Positions 1-5,794 of a DNA stretch of 11,585 bases are shown here, piece after piece. The position numbers and the translations under genes were made by a program. The notes beneath the pieces are model-generated. The model saw only the letters and a list, made by a program, of their open reading frames with translations, had not been told where the DNA came from and made no database searches. Position 1 is the first letter of the stretch; every line of letters starts with the position of its first letter. Source of the stretch: Candidatus Segatella papionis (GTDB lineage: Bacteria > Bacteroidota > Bacteroidia > Bacteroidales > Bacteroidaceae); the NCBI GenBank assembly GCA_002297965.1, contig DBLF01000054.1, forward strand, positions 1 to 11,585. Direction: 5' to 3'.

Positions 1-44
1 CATAATGTTTCCCTTTCTTCTTAAGTTTTGAACTAATCACTGTA

Positions 45-93
45 CCTTATATAAGGAGAAAAGTCATTGTCTCCTTATGACATTGCAAAGATA
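45..93 (-). promoter_or_regulatory. Possible leftward promoter and hairpin for a gene beyond the left edge
   Basis: CAAAGATA at 86-93 reads TATCTTTG on the minus strand, a match to the Bacteroidota -7 element TAnnTTTG. Downstream of it on that strand lie an 8-bp inverted repeat (ATAAGGAG 51-58, CTCCTTAT 71-78) and the palindrome CCTTATATAAGG (45-56). The first three bases of the window (CAT) could be the start codon of a leftward gene. No convincing -33 element was found, so this is a weak call. Confidence 0.3.
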
Positions 94-186
94 CGGTGAT
101 TCAGGGATAACATTTGGCCACATTTGTGACCGAAAGGGCGATAAAGAAAGTTAAAGAATGATACCATTTTCAAATATAAGTAGAAA

Positions 187-263
187 TTTTCCCACAACTT
201 TTCCCACGTAACCCCGATTTTTTCCCAAAATGCTCCGTTATCCCATGAAATCACATGGGAAAA
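187..263. promoter_or_regulatory. TTTTCCCA box cluster with operator-like inverted repeat upstream of vapE
   Basis: TTTTCCCA occurs at 187-194, 199-206 and 220-227, and its complement TGGGAAAA at 256-263. The inverted repeat TCCCATG-N6-CATGGGA covers 241-260 and ends five bases before the TTG of the -33 element at 265. This position fits a repressor or activator site for the VapE gene. The binding protein is unknown. Confidence 0.5.
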
Positions 264-264
264 C

Positions 265-296
265 TTGCATTACCCCTACTCCATTTATTATCTTTG
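265..296 (+). promoter_or_regulatory. Bacteroidota-type promoter of the VapE gene
   Basis: The -7 element TATCTTTG (289-296) matches TAnnTTTG. It is preceded by TTG (265-267) with a 21-bp spacer, the usual spacing for the Bacteroidota primary sigma factor. Transcription should begin near 303, giving an unusually long leader of about 200 nt before the ATG at 506. That leader contains the repeats and hairpin listed separately. Confidence 0.7.
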
Positions 297-300
297 CAAA

Positions 301-340
301 CGGAAGGCGACGGAAAGCAAACGGAAAGCGACGAAAGACG
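301..340 (+). repeat. Four helically phased CGGAARGC repeats at the start of the vapE leader
   Basis: Copies start at 301 (CGGAAGGCGA), 311 (CGGAAAGCAA), 322 (CGGAAAGCGA) and 332 (CGAAAGACG). The spacing of 10, 11 and 10 bp is about one helical turn. They lie at or just past the predicted transcription start. They could be protein-binding sites or simply a purine-rich leader. Confidence 0.5.
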
Positions 341-368
341 CAAAGAGGAGGCAAAGATGTCGAAATAG

Positions 369-468
369 ACCGCACACCGCACAAGATGCGTATAACTACC
401 TATTATACTGCATCTTACGAAGTGCTGTCGGCCGATAACACCGCACGAAGACCGCACGCCGACCACAC
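369..468 (+). repeat. ACCGCAC heptamer repeats in the vapE leader
   Basis: Exact ACCGCAC copies lie at 369-375, 376-382 (directly adjacent), 440-446 and 451-457, with a one-mismatch copy ACCACAC at 462-468. The last three are 11 bp apart. The reverse complement GTGCGGT is repeated downstream of the same gene, and I found no exact copy inside the coding sequence. Iteron-like binding sites are the leading interpretation. Confidence 0.65.
383..416. other. 13-bp hairpin between the ACCGCAC repeat pairs
   Basis: AAGATGC then GTATAA (383-395) pairs with TTATAC then GCATCTT (403-416), with one unpaired T at 409 and a 7-nt loop. The stem starts at the base after the second ACCGCAC copy. It could act as a cruciform in DNA or as a leader structure in the mRNA. 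No T-run follows, so it is not a simple terminator. Confidence 0.6.
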
Positions 469-505
469 AACTCTATTTATTAACAATTTAAATCGTATTA
501 CAATC

Positions 506-1825
506 ATGAAAGAAGAAATGAATGGTTCTGTTATTTATCTCGTAGAGAGCTTCTTGGAAGAGAATTATGCCTTTCGCCGTAATCTCTTGAACGGCAAGAC
601 AGAGTTTGCCATCATCCACCCAGAAGAGGAGGACAACACAAAGAACAAGGCGGAATACACTGAGGACTTGAAGGAAGTGGACGAAGACTCGAAGGCTATA
701 GATGAAGACTTGAAAGCTGTAGATAAAGACTTGAAAACCCAAGATGAGGGCTTGGAAATTGAGAAAAAGTGGCAGGTCTTCACCAAGGAGGACTTCAATT
801 CGCTCGTTCGCCGTGCCAAGAAGCTCGGCATCGGCGGCAAATCATCCCCTCGAAACGACATCGAGGAATACCTGGAGAGCATGGCAGTACCTGCCTACGA
901 CCCTATCAAGGATTTCCTCGAAGCCTTGCCTCAGTGGGATGGCAGAAATCATGTGGCGGAACTCTTCGGTCGCATCCCCGGCATTACGAGCGAACAGCTA
1001 AACTGGTGTGCTACTTGGCTTCGCTCTGCCGTGGCTCACTGGCTCCACATGGATATGCTCCACGGCAATGAGATTACTCCTATCTTCATCGGGCAACAGG
1101 GTTGCGGAAAGAGTACTTTCGCCAACCGCCTCCTACCCGAAATGTTGCGCCAGTACTTCCTCGACCACATCAACTTTGCCAACAAGTTCGACTCGGACAT
1201 GGCACTTACCCACAACCTCTTCGTCAACATCGACGAACTTGCTAACATGGGACCTTCTCAACAAGGCAAACTCAAGCAAACCCTCTCCAAGGTGAAGGTG
1301 AACGGTCGCCCTATCTTCGGAAAGAGCCAGGAAGACCGTCCTCGATACGCCTCTTTCCTGGCGACCACCAACGATGAGCATCCGCTCTGCGACACCACGG
1401 GAAGCCGCCGATACATCTGCATCCGAATACCAGCCGGCAAATTCGTCGACAATGGTTCGCCCATCGACTATGAGCAACTCTATGCCCAGGTGCTCTTTGA
1501 GTTGAGGGAGCAGAAGACACCTTATTGGTTCAGCAACGACGAGGTGGCTCGCATCCAGGAGAGCAATCTCCCCTACTTCAAGACCGACGACATGGACACG
1601 ATGCTCAAGGCTTGCTTCCAGATAGCGGAACAGGAGGAGGATGCCAAGTGGCTCATCATGAACGACATCTTCCAGTGTCTCCGCAAGCAGTACCCTACCC
1701 TTGCCACCAACCATCAGACCAAGATTCGCATCGGACAGAGCATGAAGTACATGGGCTGCATCACCAAGCGAACCAACAAGGGCAGAGCTTATCTGCTGAA
1801 AATCAAGCATAAGATTTCGGCGTAA
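506..1825 (+). CDS. VapE-family P-loop ATPase (primase-helicase-like), DUF3874-type C-terminus
   Basis: A 439-residue cytoplasmic ATPase of the virulence-associated E family, which in phages and satellite elements acts as a replicative helicase or primase partner. Visible motifs are Walker A GQQGCGKST (196-204), Walker B-like LFVNIDEL with D243/E244, a sensor-1-like LATTND (285-290) and an arginine region TGSRRY (298-303). The last 75 or so residues resemble the DUF3874 domain found on Bacteroidota VapE proteins. The start at 506 was chosen over the longer frame from 230, because that frame lies inside the promoter and repeat region and the residues before MKEEMNG look non-protein. Residues 53-87 form an acidic heptad-repeat linker. 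No primase active site or integrase is visible next to it. Family assignment is firm; a role in replication of a mobile element is inferred. Confidence 0.88.
   Translation: MKEEMNGSVIYLVESFLEENYAFRRNLLNGKTEFAIIHPEEEDNTKNKAEYTEDLKEVDEDSKAIDEDLKAVDKDLKTQDEGLEIEKKWQVFTKEDFNSLVRRAKKLGIGGKSSPRNDIEEYLESMAVPAYDPIKDFLEALPQWDGRNHVAELFGRIPGITSEQLNWCATWLRSAVAHWLHMDMLHGNEITPIFIGQQGCGKSTFANRLLPEMLRQYFLDHINFANKFDSDMALTHNLFVNIDELANMGPSQQGKLKQTLSKVKVNGRPIFGKSQEDRPRYASFLATTNDEHPLCDTTGSRRYICIRIPAGKFVDNGSPIDYEQLYAQVLFELREQKTPYWFSNDEVARIQESNLPYFKTDDMDTMLKACFQIAEQEEDAKWLIMNDIFQCLRKQYPTLATNHQTKIRIGQSMKYMGCITKRTNKGRAYLLKIKHKISA
662..766 (+). repeat. Five 21-bp in-frame tandem repeats coding an acidic heptad linker
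   Basis: Units begin at 662, 683, 704, 725 and 746. They encode EDLKEVD, EDSKAID, EDLKAVD, KDLKTQD and EGLEIEK (VapE residues 53-87). The unit is exactly seven codons, so copy number could change without breaking the frame. The spacing of leucine or serine against valine or isoleucine suggests a charged coiled coil or helical linker between the N-terminal segment and the ATPase core. Confidence 0.75.
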
Positions 1826-1833
1826 TCGATGAT

Positions 1834-1954
1834 TTGCGGTGAGAATGAAATAGTGCGGTGTTGTGCGGAGGGAGTGCGGTGTTAGCGCAACACTGCACAG
1901 CACCATACCATCTACTAGTCAACAAGTTAGCTATCATATCGTGCAGTGTGCGGT
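1834..1954 (-). repeat. GTGCGGT repeats downstream of vapE (inverse of the leader heptamers)
   Basis: Exact GTGCGGT copies lie at 1853-1859, 1874-1880 and 1948-1954. One-mismatch copies are TTGCGGT (1834-1840), GTGCGGA (1863-1869) and GTGCAGT (1941-1947). On the minus strand they read ACCGCAC, so this cluster faces the leader cluster across the VapE gene. The central copies are spaced 10-11 bp. Confidence 0.65.
1874..1898. other. Hairpin containing a GTGCGGT repeat
   Basis: GTGCGGTGTT (1874-1883) pairs with AACACTGCAC (1889-1898) around the 5-nt loop AGCGC, 10 bp with one G-T wobble. It lies about 50 bp past the VapE stop codon. There is no following T-run, so intrinsic termination is not supported; transcript end protection or a DNA cruciform remain possible. 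Confidence 0.6.
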
Positions 1955-1965
1955 CAAAAAGCCCC

Positions 1966-2086
1966 CTTGCTATTCAACTAGCAAGCGGGAGATTGCAAAC
2001 TGCTCGTCGGGAGATTGCAGAGACTATCCAGCTAGGACAGTTACCCTGTCTCGGCGCGACAGGCTGACTGTCTTCGGCAGACAGTC
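1966..2086. repeat. Hairpin and repeat array with a 22-bp period
   Basis: The 373-bp gap between the VapE gene and the next gene holds this ordered block. CTTGCTA (1966-1972) pairs with TAGCAAG (1979-1985). CGGGAGATTGCA repeats at 1986 and 2008. GACAG begins at 2036, 2058 and 2080, and CTGTC at 2046 and 2068, so each set recurs every 22 bp and neighbouring copies can pair. The strongest stem is GACTGTCT (2066-2073) with AGACAGTC (2079-2086) around TCGGC; another is CCTGTC (2045-2050) with GACAGG (2058-2063). No coding sequence is apparent. An iteron/origin region or a structured RNA would fit. Confidence 0.65.
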
Positions 2087-2114
2087 TCTGAAACGTAGCC
2101 TTATTGCGCCAGCT

Positions 2115-2166
2115 ACATCGCCTCATCATTTTATATACATCGCCTCATCATTTTATAAACATCACC
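2115..2166 (+). repeat. Direct repeats, 22-bp period, upstream of the DUF6078-like gene
   Basis: A 21-base sequence beginning ACATCGCCTCATCATTTT is repeated exactly at 2115-2135 and 2137-2157. A partial third copy, ACATCACC, begins at 2159. The 22-bp spacing equals that of the hairpin array just upstream. The repeats end about 32 bp before the ATG at 2199, so they could also regulate that gene. I saw no TAnnTTTG promoter here. Confidence 0.7.
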
Positions 2167-2198
2167 AATAAAAATTATAAACTCTAAAAATATAAGAT

Positions 2199-2645
2199 AT
2201 GTATAAAGTAAAGAACATCAAGAAAGATTCCATTTTGGATTACGCAGCATGCCCATTGGCATCTTGCAAGAAGAGCAGTACCTGTATCCGCTATGCCGCC
2301 TATCTCAAGGCGCAAGCCGAGAAGGAGAGTTTCACCATTCTGAACACCTCTAAGTTTACGACATCCGACGAGGGTTGCGAGAATTACCTCACTCCCGTGA
2401 AGCAGCGAATGGCTCGTGGATTCAAAGCCATCTACGAGACCCTCCCCAAGTGCAACAGCCATTACTTCTGGACCTGCGTATCGTTTATGAACGAGACCTC
2501 CTGGTATCGTGCCAAGCGAGGCGACTTGCTGCTCACCCCCGATGAGCAAGAAGAGCTGCTTGCTGCCTTCAGAGAGAATGGTGCAGACATGAGTGTAGGA
2601 TTCGATGGGTACGTAGAGAAGGAAGTCTTCATAAAAAGCCGATAA
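2199..2645 (+). CDS. Cys-rich hypothetical protein, DUF6078-like
   Basis: A 148-residue protein without a signal peptide or membrane segment. The N-terminal cluster of cysteines at C18, C23 and C29 (CPLASCKKSSTCIRY), with further cysteines at 60, 85 and 93, resembles the DUF6078 family of Bacteroidota, whose function is unknown. The cysteines could bind a metal, but no catalytic motif is recognisable. Translation starts after an A-rich stretch, as is usual in this phylum. Its stop lies only 5 bp from the stop of the convergent pectinase gene, with no terminator between. Whether it belongs functionally with the VapE gene upstream is unclear; the 22-bp repeat array links them only by position. 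Confidence 0.75.
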   Translation: MYKVKNIKKDSILDYAACPLASCKKSSTCIRYAAYLKAQAEKESFTILNTSKFTTSDEGCENYLTPVKQRMARGFKAIYETLPKCNSHYFWTCVSFMNETSWYRAKRGDLLLTPDEQEELLAAFRENGADMSVGFDGYVEKEVFIKSR

Positions 2646-2650
2646 TGGAG

Positions 2651-4087
2651 TTACTTATTGCTCCTTTCAAACACCTTATCCTGCGGAGTATCCTGTGTTG
2701 GCGTACCTGCTTTCTTCCCAATCAAGCACTCGCCCATGTTCACACCCTGCACATTCTCGAAACTGATGCCTGTCTTCGCATCGCCCACCTCGATATGGTC
2801 GAAGGTTACGTTGGTCACAGGCTTTGCCTCAGTTCCTTGCAAAACAAGGGCTGAGGCACTCACATTATTACATTTCAATCCATCCACAAAAATGTTTCTG
2901 ACAGTAGAGAAGTGGTTGTTGTCCTGTCCCTCGCCAGCATATCGGCTGGTCACATAGAAGAGGTCTTCCACATCGCCAAAGGTACAGTTGTTCACATAGA
3001 CATTCTCCACGAAACCGCCACGGTCTGGGTTGGTCTTGATAAAGATGCCACGCTTACAATAGCCAGCATAGTCGCAGTTCTCCACGATAACGTTTCTTAC
3101 TCCCGAAGACATCTCGCTACCGATGACCACGGCGTGCAATCCCTTGAAATGGCAGTTGCGGATGATGATGTTCTCGGATGGCGAATGAGCATTCCATCCG
3201 TCATTGTCACGGCCGCTCTTGATAGCCACGTTGTCATCGCCATTGTCGAAAGCCACGCCCTCGATGAGGATATTGCGAGAACACTCTGGGTCGATGCCAT
3301 CATTATTGATGAGTTTGGCATCATAGCGCAAGTTGCGGCAGATGATGTTCTCGCTCTTCAAGAGATGGATGCACCAGAATGGAGAATTGGTTATCTTGAC
3401 ACCTTCGAGGGTGATACCTTGACAATTATAGAGTTGCACGAGCTGAGGACGAAGCCAATAGCCATCGCCAAACTTACGTTCACCCACGGGCACTTCCTCA
3501 TGGTTCATCTTACGGCTCAACAGCTGTGCCTTCTTCTGGTTAGGTTTCCACTTAGCAAAGGTGGTCATGGCATTGCCATCGATGGTTCCCTCGCCGATAA
3601 TGGAGACATCGTGCAAACCATAGCCGTAAATGAGCGGAGAATAATTGTAGAGGAAAGTTCCCTCCCAACTGGTGTTTACCACCGGATAGAATTTCTCCTC
3701 TGGGGCAAACTTTAGGGTAGCACCCTTCTGGAGTTCCAAGCACACATTGCTTTGCAAAACGATAGGTCCCTTGATATAATAAGTACCTGCAGGAACCAGA
3801 ACTTTTCCGCCTTTCATCGCCGAAGCCTTCTTGATAGCCTTCAAGAAGGCCGCACGACAATCTGCCTTGCCATCATTCTTGGCGCCAAACTTTTGGATAA
3901 GCAACGTCTTGGAGGCTATCTTCGCTCCAGAGATATTGCTCAAGATACTGTCACGAAGAGAGACTCTTCTTTGTTCGATAGATGAAGTAACGCCACCATT
4001 TGCATCTTGCAAAGAGGAAGCCGACACGTTCAAACTGAGGAATGAGGCAACACAAGCCAATCCCACAATCATAGATTTCGTTTTCAT
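2651..4087 (-). CDS. Secreted glycoside hydrolase family 28 (polygalacturonase-like)
   Basis: A 478-residue protein expected to cleave alpha-1,4-galacturonosyl bonds of pectin. It starts with a signal peptide (about residues 1-23, MKTKSMIVGLACVASF then a VSAS-type cleavage site), so it acts in the periplasm or at the cell surface. A pectate-lyase-like N-terminal segment (QKFGAKNDGKAD, 65-76) leads into a right-handed beta-helix. GH28 catalytic motifs are visible: NND (261-263, family NTD), GDD (283-285), H318 within GLHA (family GHG) and K351 in RGIFIK (family RxK-type). The Asp, His and Lys residues are kept, so activity is plausible, although the usual second Gly after His is Ala and an aromatic residue sits where Arg often occurs. 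The gene is monocistronic with its own promoter; no SusC/SusD pair is in the window. Confidence 0.9.
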   Translation of the reverse strand: MKTKSMIVGLACVASFLSLNVSASSLQDANGGVTSSIEQRRVSLRDSILSNISGAKIASKTLLIQKFGAKNDGKADCRAAFLKAIKKASAMKGGKVLVPAGTYYIKGPIVLQSNVCLELQKGATLKFAPEEKFYPVVNTSWEGTFLYNYSPLIYGYGLHDVSIIGEGTIDGNAMTTFAKWKPNQKKAQLLSRKMNHEEVPVGERKFGDGYWLRPQLVQLYNCQGITLEGVKITNSPFWCIHLLKSENIICRNLRYDAKLINNDGIDPECSRNILIEGVAFDNGDDNVAIKSGRDNDGWNAHSPSENIIIRNCHFKGLHAVVIGSEMSSGVRNVIVENCDYAGYCKRGIFIKTNPDRGGFVENVYVNNCTFGDVEDLFYVTSRYAGEGQDNNHFSTVRNIFVDGLKCNNVSASALVLQGTEAKPVTNVTFDHIEVGDAKTGISFENVQGVNMGECLIGKKAGTPTQDTPQDKVFERSNK

Positions 4088-4140
4088 GTTTGTCCTGTTT
4101 TGTTTGTAGTTTGTTTTGTAAATTAGTAAAATTCCGACTG

Positions 4141-4148
4141 CAAAAGTA
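4141..4148 (-). promoter_or_regulatory. -7 element of the GH28 gene
   Basis: CAAAAGTA reads TACTTTTG on the minus strand, matching TAnnTTTG, and lies 54 bp before the start codon. A clear -33 TTTG was not found. The leader between it and the ATG has repeated TTTG/TTTGT runs on the plus strand (AC-rich in the transcript). Confidence 0.55.
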
Positions 4149-4254
4149 AGGGTTTTCTTCTAAAAAGCATGTACGAATTTCACAGAAAGAACAACTCAAA
4201 GCACTTTTTTATATGATTTTTAAGCAGAAGAACTATTTATTCTTATTTTTTATG

Positions 4255-4262
4255 TAATTTTG
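4255..4262 (+). promoter_or_regulatory. -7 element upstream of the AraC-family remnant
   Basis: TAATTTTG matches TAnnTTTG and lies 36 bp before the ATG at 4298, divergent from the pectinase promoter. No clear -33 element is present. The site suggests the promoter of the original regulator gene survived the loss of most of its coding sequence. Confidence 0.5.
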
Positions 4263-4297
4263 CAAGCGAAAATAAACAAAGCAAATATCTAAAAGTC

Positions 4298-4595
4298 ATG
4301 GAAGAAATACGCCCATATCATCACATTAGCGAATATTGCGCCAAAGTCAATGCCGTAAAAAAGAGAAACGCACTTTGCTTTCGCCAATGATGAAGCCGAT
4401 GAAGAATTCAAGGAATTAGTCCTTGACCATCTCAAGATGATACTCGACTATTGCAACATTTTCTATCATCGCCAATTTACGTCTCCACGAATTCAAAATC
4501 GAGACATATTGACTAAGTTCGAGGAGGTCATAGACGATTACTTCAACCATGAGCGAGGAAAGACGGAAGGTGTTCTCACCGTCAAGTATTGCTAA
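4298..4595 (+). pseudogene. AraC-family transcriptional regulator remnant
   Basis: The first 30 codons (MEEIRPYHHISEYCAKVNA...) match the typical N-terminus of Bacteroidota AraC-type regulators, then the frame stops at TGA (4388-4390). A second frame, from about 4362 to the TAA at 4593-4595, encodes THFAFANDEADEEF followed by FYHRQF, NRDILTKFEEVIDDYF and GVLTVKYC. This is the linker that normally precedes the AraC DNA-binding domain (usually continuing KYCA...LSPNYFGDL). The cupin-like sensor domain is mostly missing and the two helix-turn-helix motifs are absent, so the product cannot bind DNA in the usual way. It ends exactly on the stop codon of the convergent ATPase remnant, suggesting a deletion joined the two. 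It might once have controlled the neighbouring pectinase, but this is a guess. Confidence 0.75.
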
Positions 4596-5522
4596 GCCAA
4601 TCCCGTCAAATCTATCTTATAGCTGGTCGGGAGTGGCTGCTCTTTTTGGATGAACATAGTCATGTAAATAGGAAGATAAGTAACCTTACCCACTTGCTTC
4701 ACATTATCATTGCATAGCACATACCCTTTTGGAATCTTATAGGTCGTGGAACTCAGCACATTGGACAGAGCCTTATGGCGCTCATAATCCTTGCCCGATT
4801 TCACCTCTATCGGCAAGACCTCACCATTTTGCTCTATCACAAAATCCAACTCCCCCTGTCGTTTGCTATTGTAATAATATAAAGGAAAGCCATGGGCACA
4901 TAACTCCTGAGCTACGGCATTCTCATATACGGAACCAAAATTGATAGAAGGATCGTTGTCGAGTATCTTAAGCTGAATGCCATCGGCATAGAGACTCGCC
5001 AAAAGACCTATGTCACCCATGAACAACTTGAACAGATTGCGACTGTTGGAGAGTATCAATGGTACCATCGGTTCCTCAACATTGTAAACAGGCAGGGCTA
5101 CTCCTGCATCCTTAAGCCATAAGAAACTATTTTGGTAACGTGAGAACTTCAGATTCTCATTTAAGTTTTTGAGAATGAAACGCTTGTTCTTGGCATCAAG
5201 TTCGGCAGGTATTCTGTCAAATTAGTGTCTTCCCCTTGACAAGGCTTTGTTTCGTTATTGTGGATAAACGCAACAATATGTCTTGGCTACTCGTTGCCTT
5301 GCTGAAAACACTAATCAAGTTAGGATTTTCAATAAAGTTGATTTCCACAAAATGTTCGAAATGCTCATGTCCGAAGCATCGGATAGAAAAAGTTTTCCCT
5401 ATCTGCCTGGCTCCTGTAAGCAACAATGCTTTTTTATTTTGCTTAAAAAATCGCTCTAAGTATCTGTCTATCTTACGTTTAATCATATCTTTGTCCGTTT
5501 TTCCAATACAAATCGAACTCAT
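4592..5522 (-). pseudogene. DUF4143-type AAA ATPase remnant with internal deletion
   Basis: The N-terminal piece (5522 down to 5217; family-like start MIKRKIDRYLERFF at 5486) has Walker A GARQIGKT and ends after KGKTLI, where family members continue into the Walker B aspartate. The C-terminal piece resumes in another frame at about 5222 with FDRIPAELDAKNKRF and runs to 4592. It includes GDIGLLAS, the nuclease-like block GELDFVIEQNGEVLPIEVKSG and a family-like end YKIDLTGLA. The junction is near 5219-5222. Compared with usual members of this family (about 400 residues or more), Walker B and most of the middle are lost, probably around 150-200 codons, plus a frameshift. Such ATPases are abundant in Bacteroidota and of uncertain role. 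The product is very unlikely to be functional. Confidence 0.82.
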
Positions 5523-5621
5523 TTTGTCCGCTTTTCCAAGGCAAATTTACTATATTTTGCCCGTTTTTCCAAGGTAAAATCAACCTATTTTGTCCGTTTT
5601 TCCAAGATTTAACGTTCGATA
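5490..5621 (-). repeat. 33-bp tandem repeat array upstream of the ATPase remnant
   Basis: On the plus strand the core TTTGTCCGTTTTTCCAA recurs at 5490, 5523, 5556 and 5589, exactly 33 bp apart. Copies at 5523 and 5556 have one change each, and the fourth diverges after about 18 bases. On the coding (minus) strand the core reads TTGGAAAAACGGACAAA and precedes an ATG in two copies (5522 and 5486). The array therefore duplicates a -33-like TTG and the region before the start codon. There are no spacers, so it is not a CRISPR. Confidence 0.8.
5542..5572 (-). promoter_or_regulatory. Promoter formed within the 33-bp repeats
   Basis: CAAATTTA (5542-5549) reads TAAATTTG on the minus strand. TTG (complement of CAA 5570-5572), inside the next repeat copy, lies 20 bp upstream. 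Element sequence and spacing match the Bacteroidota promoter. Only this copy of the repeat has a matching -7 element. Confidence 0.5.
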
Positions 5622-5669
5622 ACTATTTTACAATAGCTACAAGAATATTCTATACCCCCCACTTCCCAT

Positions 5670-5720
5670 ACACAAAAGTGTAATATTTCTGCCGCAAACC
5701 TCAGAAATACACTTTTGTGT
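5670..5720. promoter_or_regulatory. Long imperfect inverted repeat upstream of the outer-membrane receptor
   Basis: The arm at 5670-5691 (ACACAAAAGTGTA...TTTCTG) pairs with 5702-5720 (CAGAAATACACTTTTGTGT): 19 bp, a 3-nt bulge and a 10-nt loop. Each arm also contains a small palindrome, ACAC-AAAA-GTGT or ACAC-TTTT-GTGT. It lies just upstream of the -7 element at 5745, where an operator would be expected. A terminator role is unlikely, because the genes on both sides are transcribed away from it. Confidence 0.65.
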
Positions 5721-5744
5721 CAAAGGCTTTTCGCCCTCTTACTA

Positions 5745-5752
5745 TACTTTTG
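5745..5752 (+). promoter_or_regulatory. -7 element of the receptor gene
   Basis: TACTTTTG matches TAnnTTTG and lies 42 bp before the ATG at 5795. The nearest TTTG upstream (5714-5717) is 27 bp away, longer than the usual spacer and inside the inverted repeat. Activator-dependent transcription is possible. Confidence 0.5.
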
Positions 5753-5794
5753 CATCAGAAATCAAAACAAATAAGAAATCAAAATAGTAGAAAT

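Noticed and set aside
230..505. Longer VapE reading frame beginning at 230
   Set aside because: It overlaps the promoter, repeats and hairpin, and its residues are low-complexity and unlike any VapE N-terminus; the ATG at 506 gives a family-like start.
1133..1906. 257-codon minus-strand frame
   Set aside because: Antisense to the VapE ATPase core, no motif, and runs through the downstream repeat region.
1874..2086. Rho-independent terminator of the VapE gene
   Set aside because: Several good hairpins exist but none is followed by a T-run.
2912..3715. 267-codon plus-strand frame
   Set aside because: Lies fully antisense to the clearly recognisable GH28 gene and has no recognisable motif; a codon-usage shadow.
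5490..5621. CRISPR-like array
   Set aside because: The 33-bp units are tandem, with no distinct unique spacers and no cas genes.
5717..5794. Upstream start of the receptor frame at 5717
   Set aside because: It would overlap the inverted repeat and promoter; the ATG at 5795 begins a proper signal peptide.
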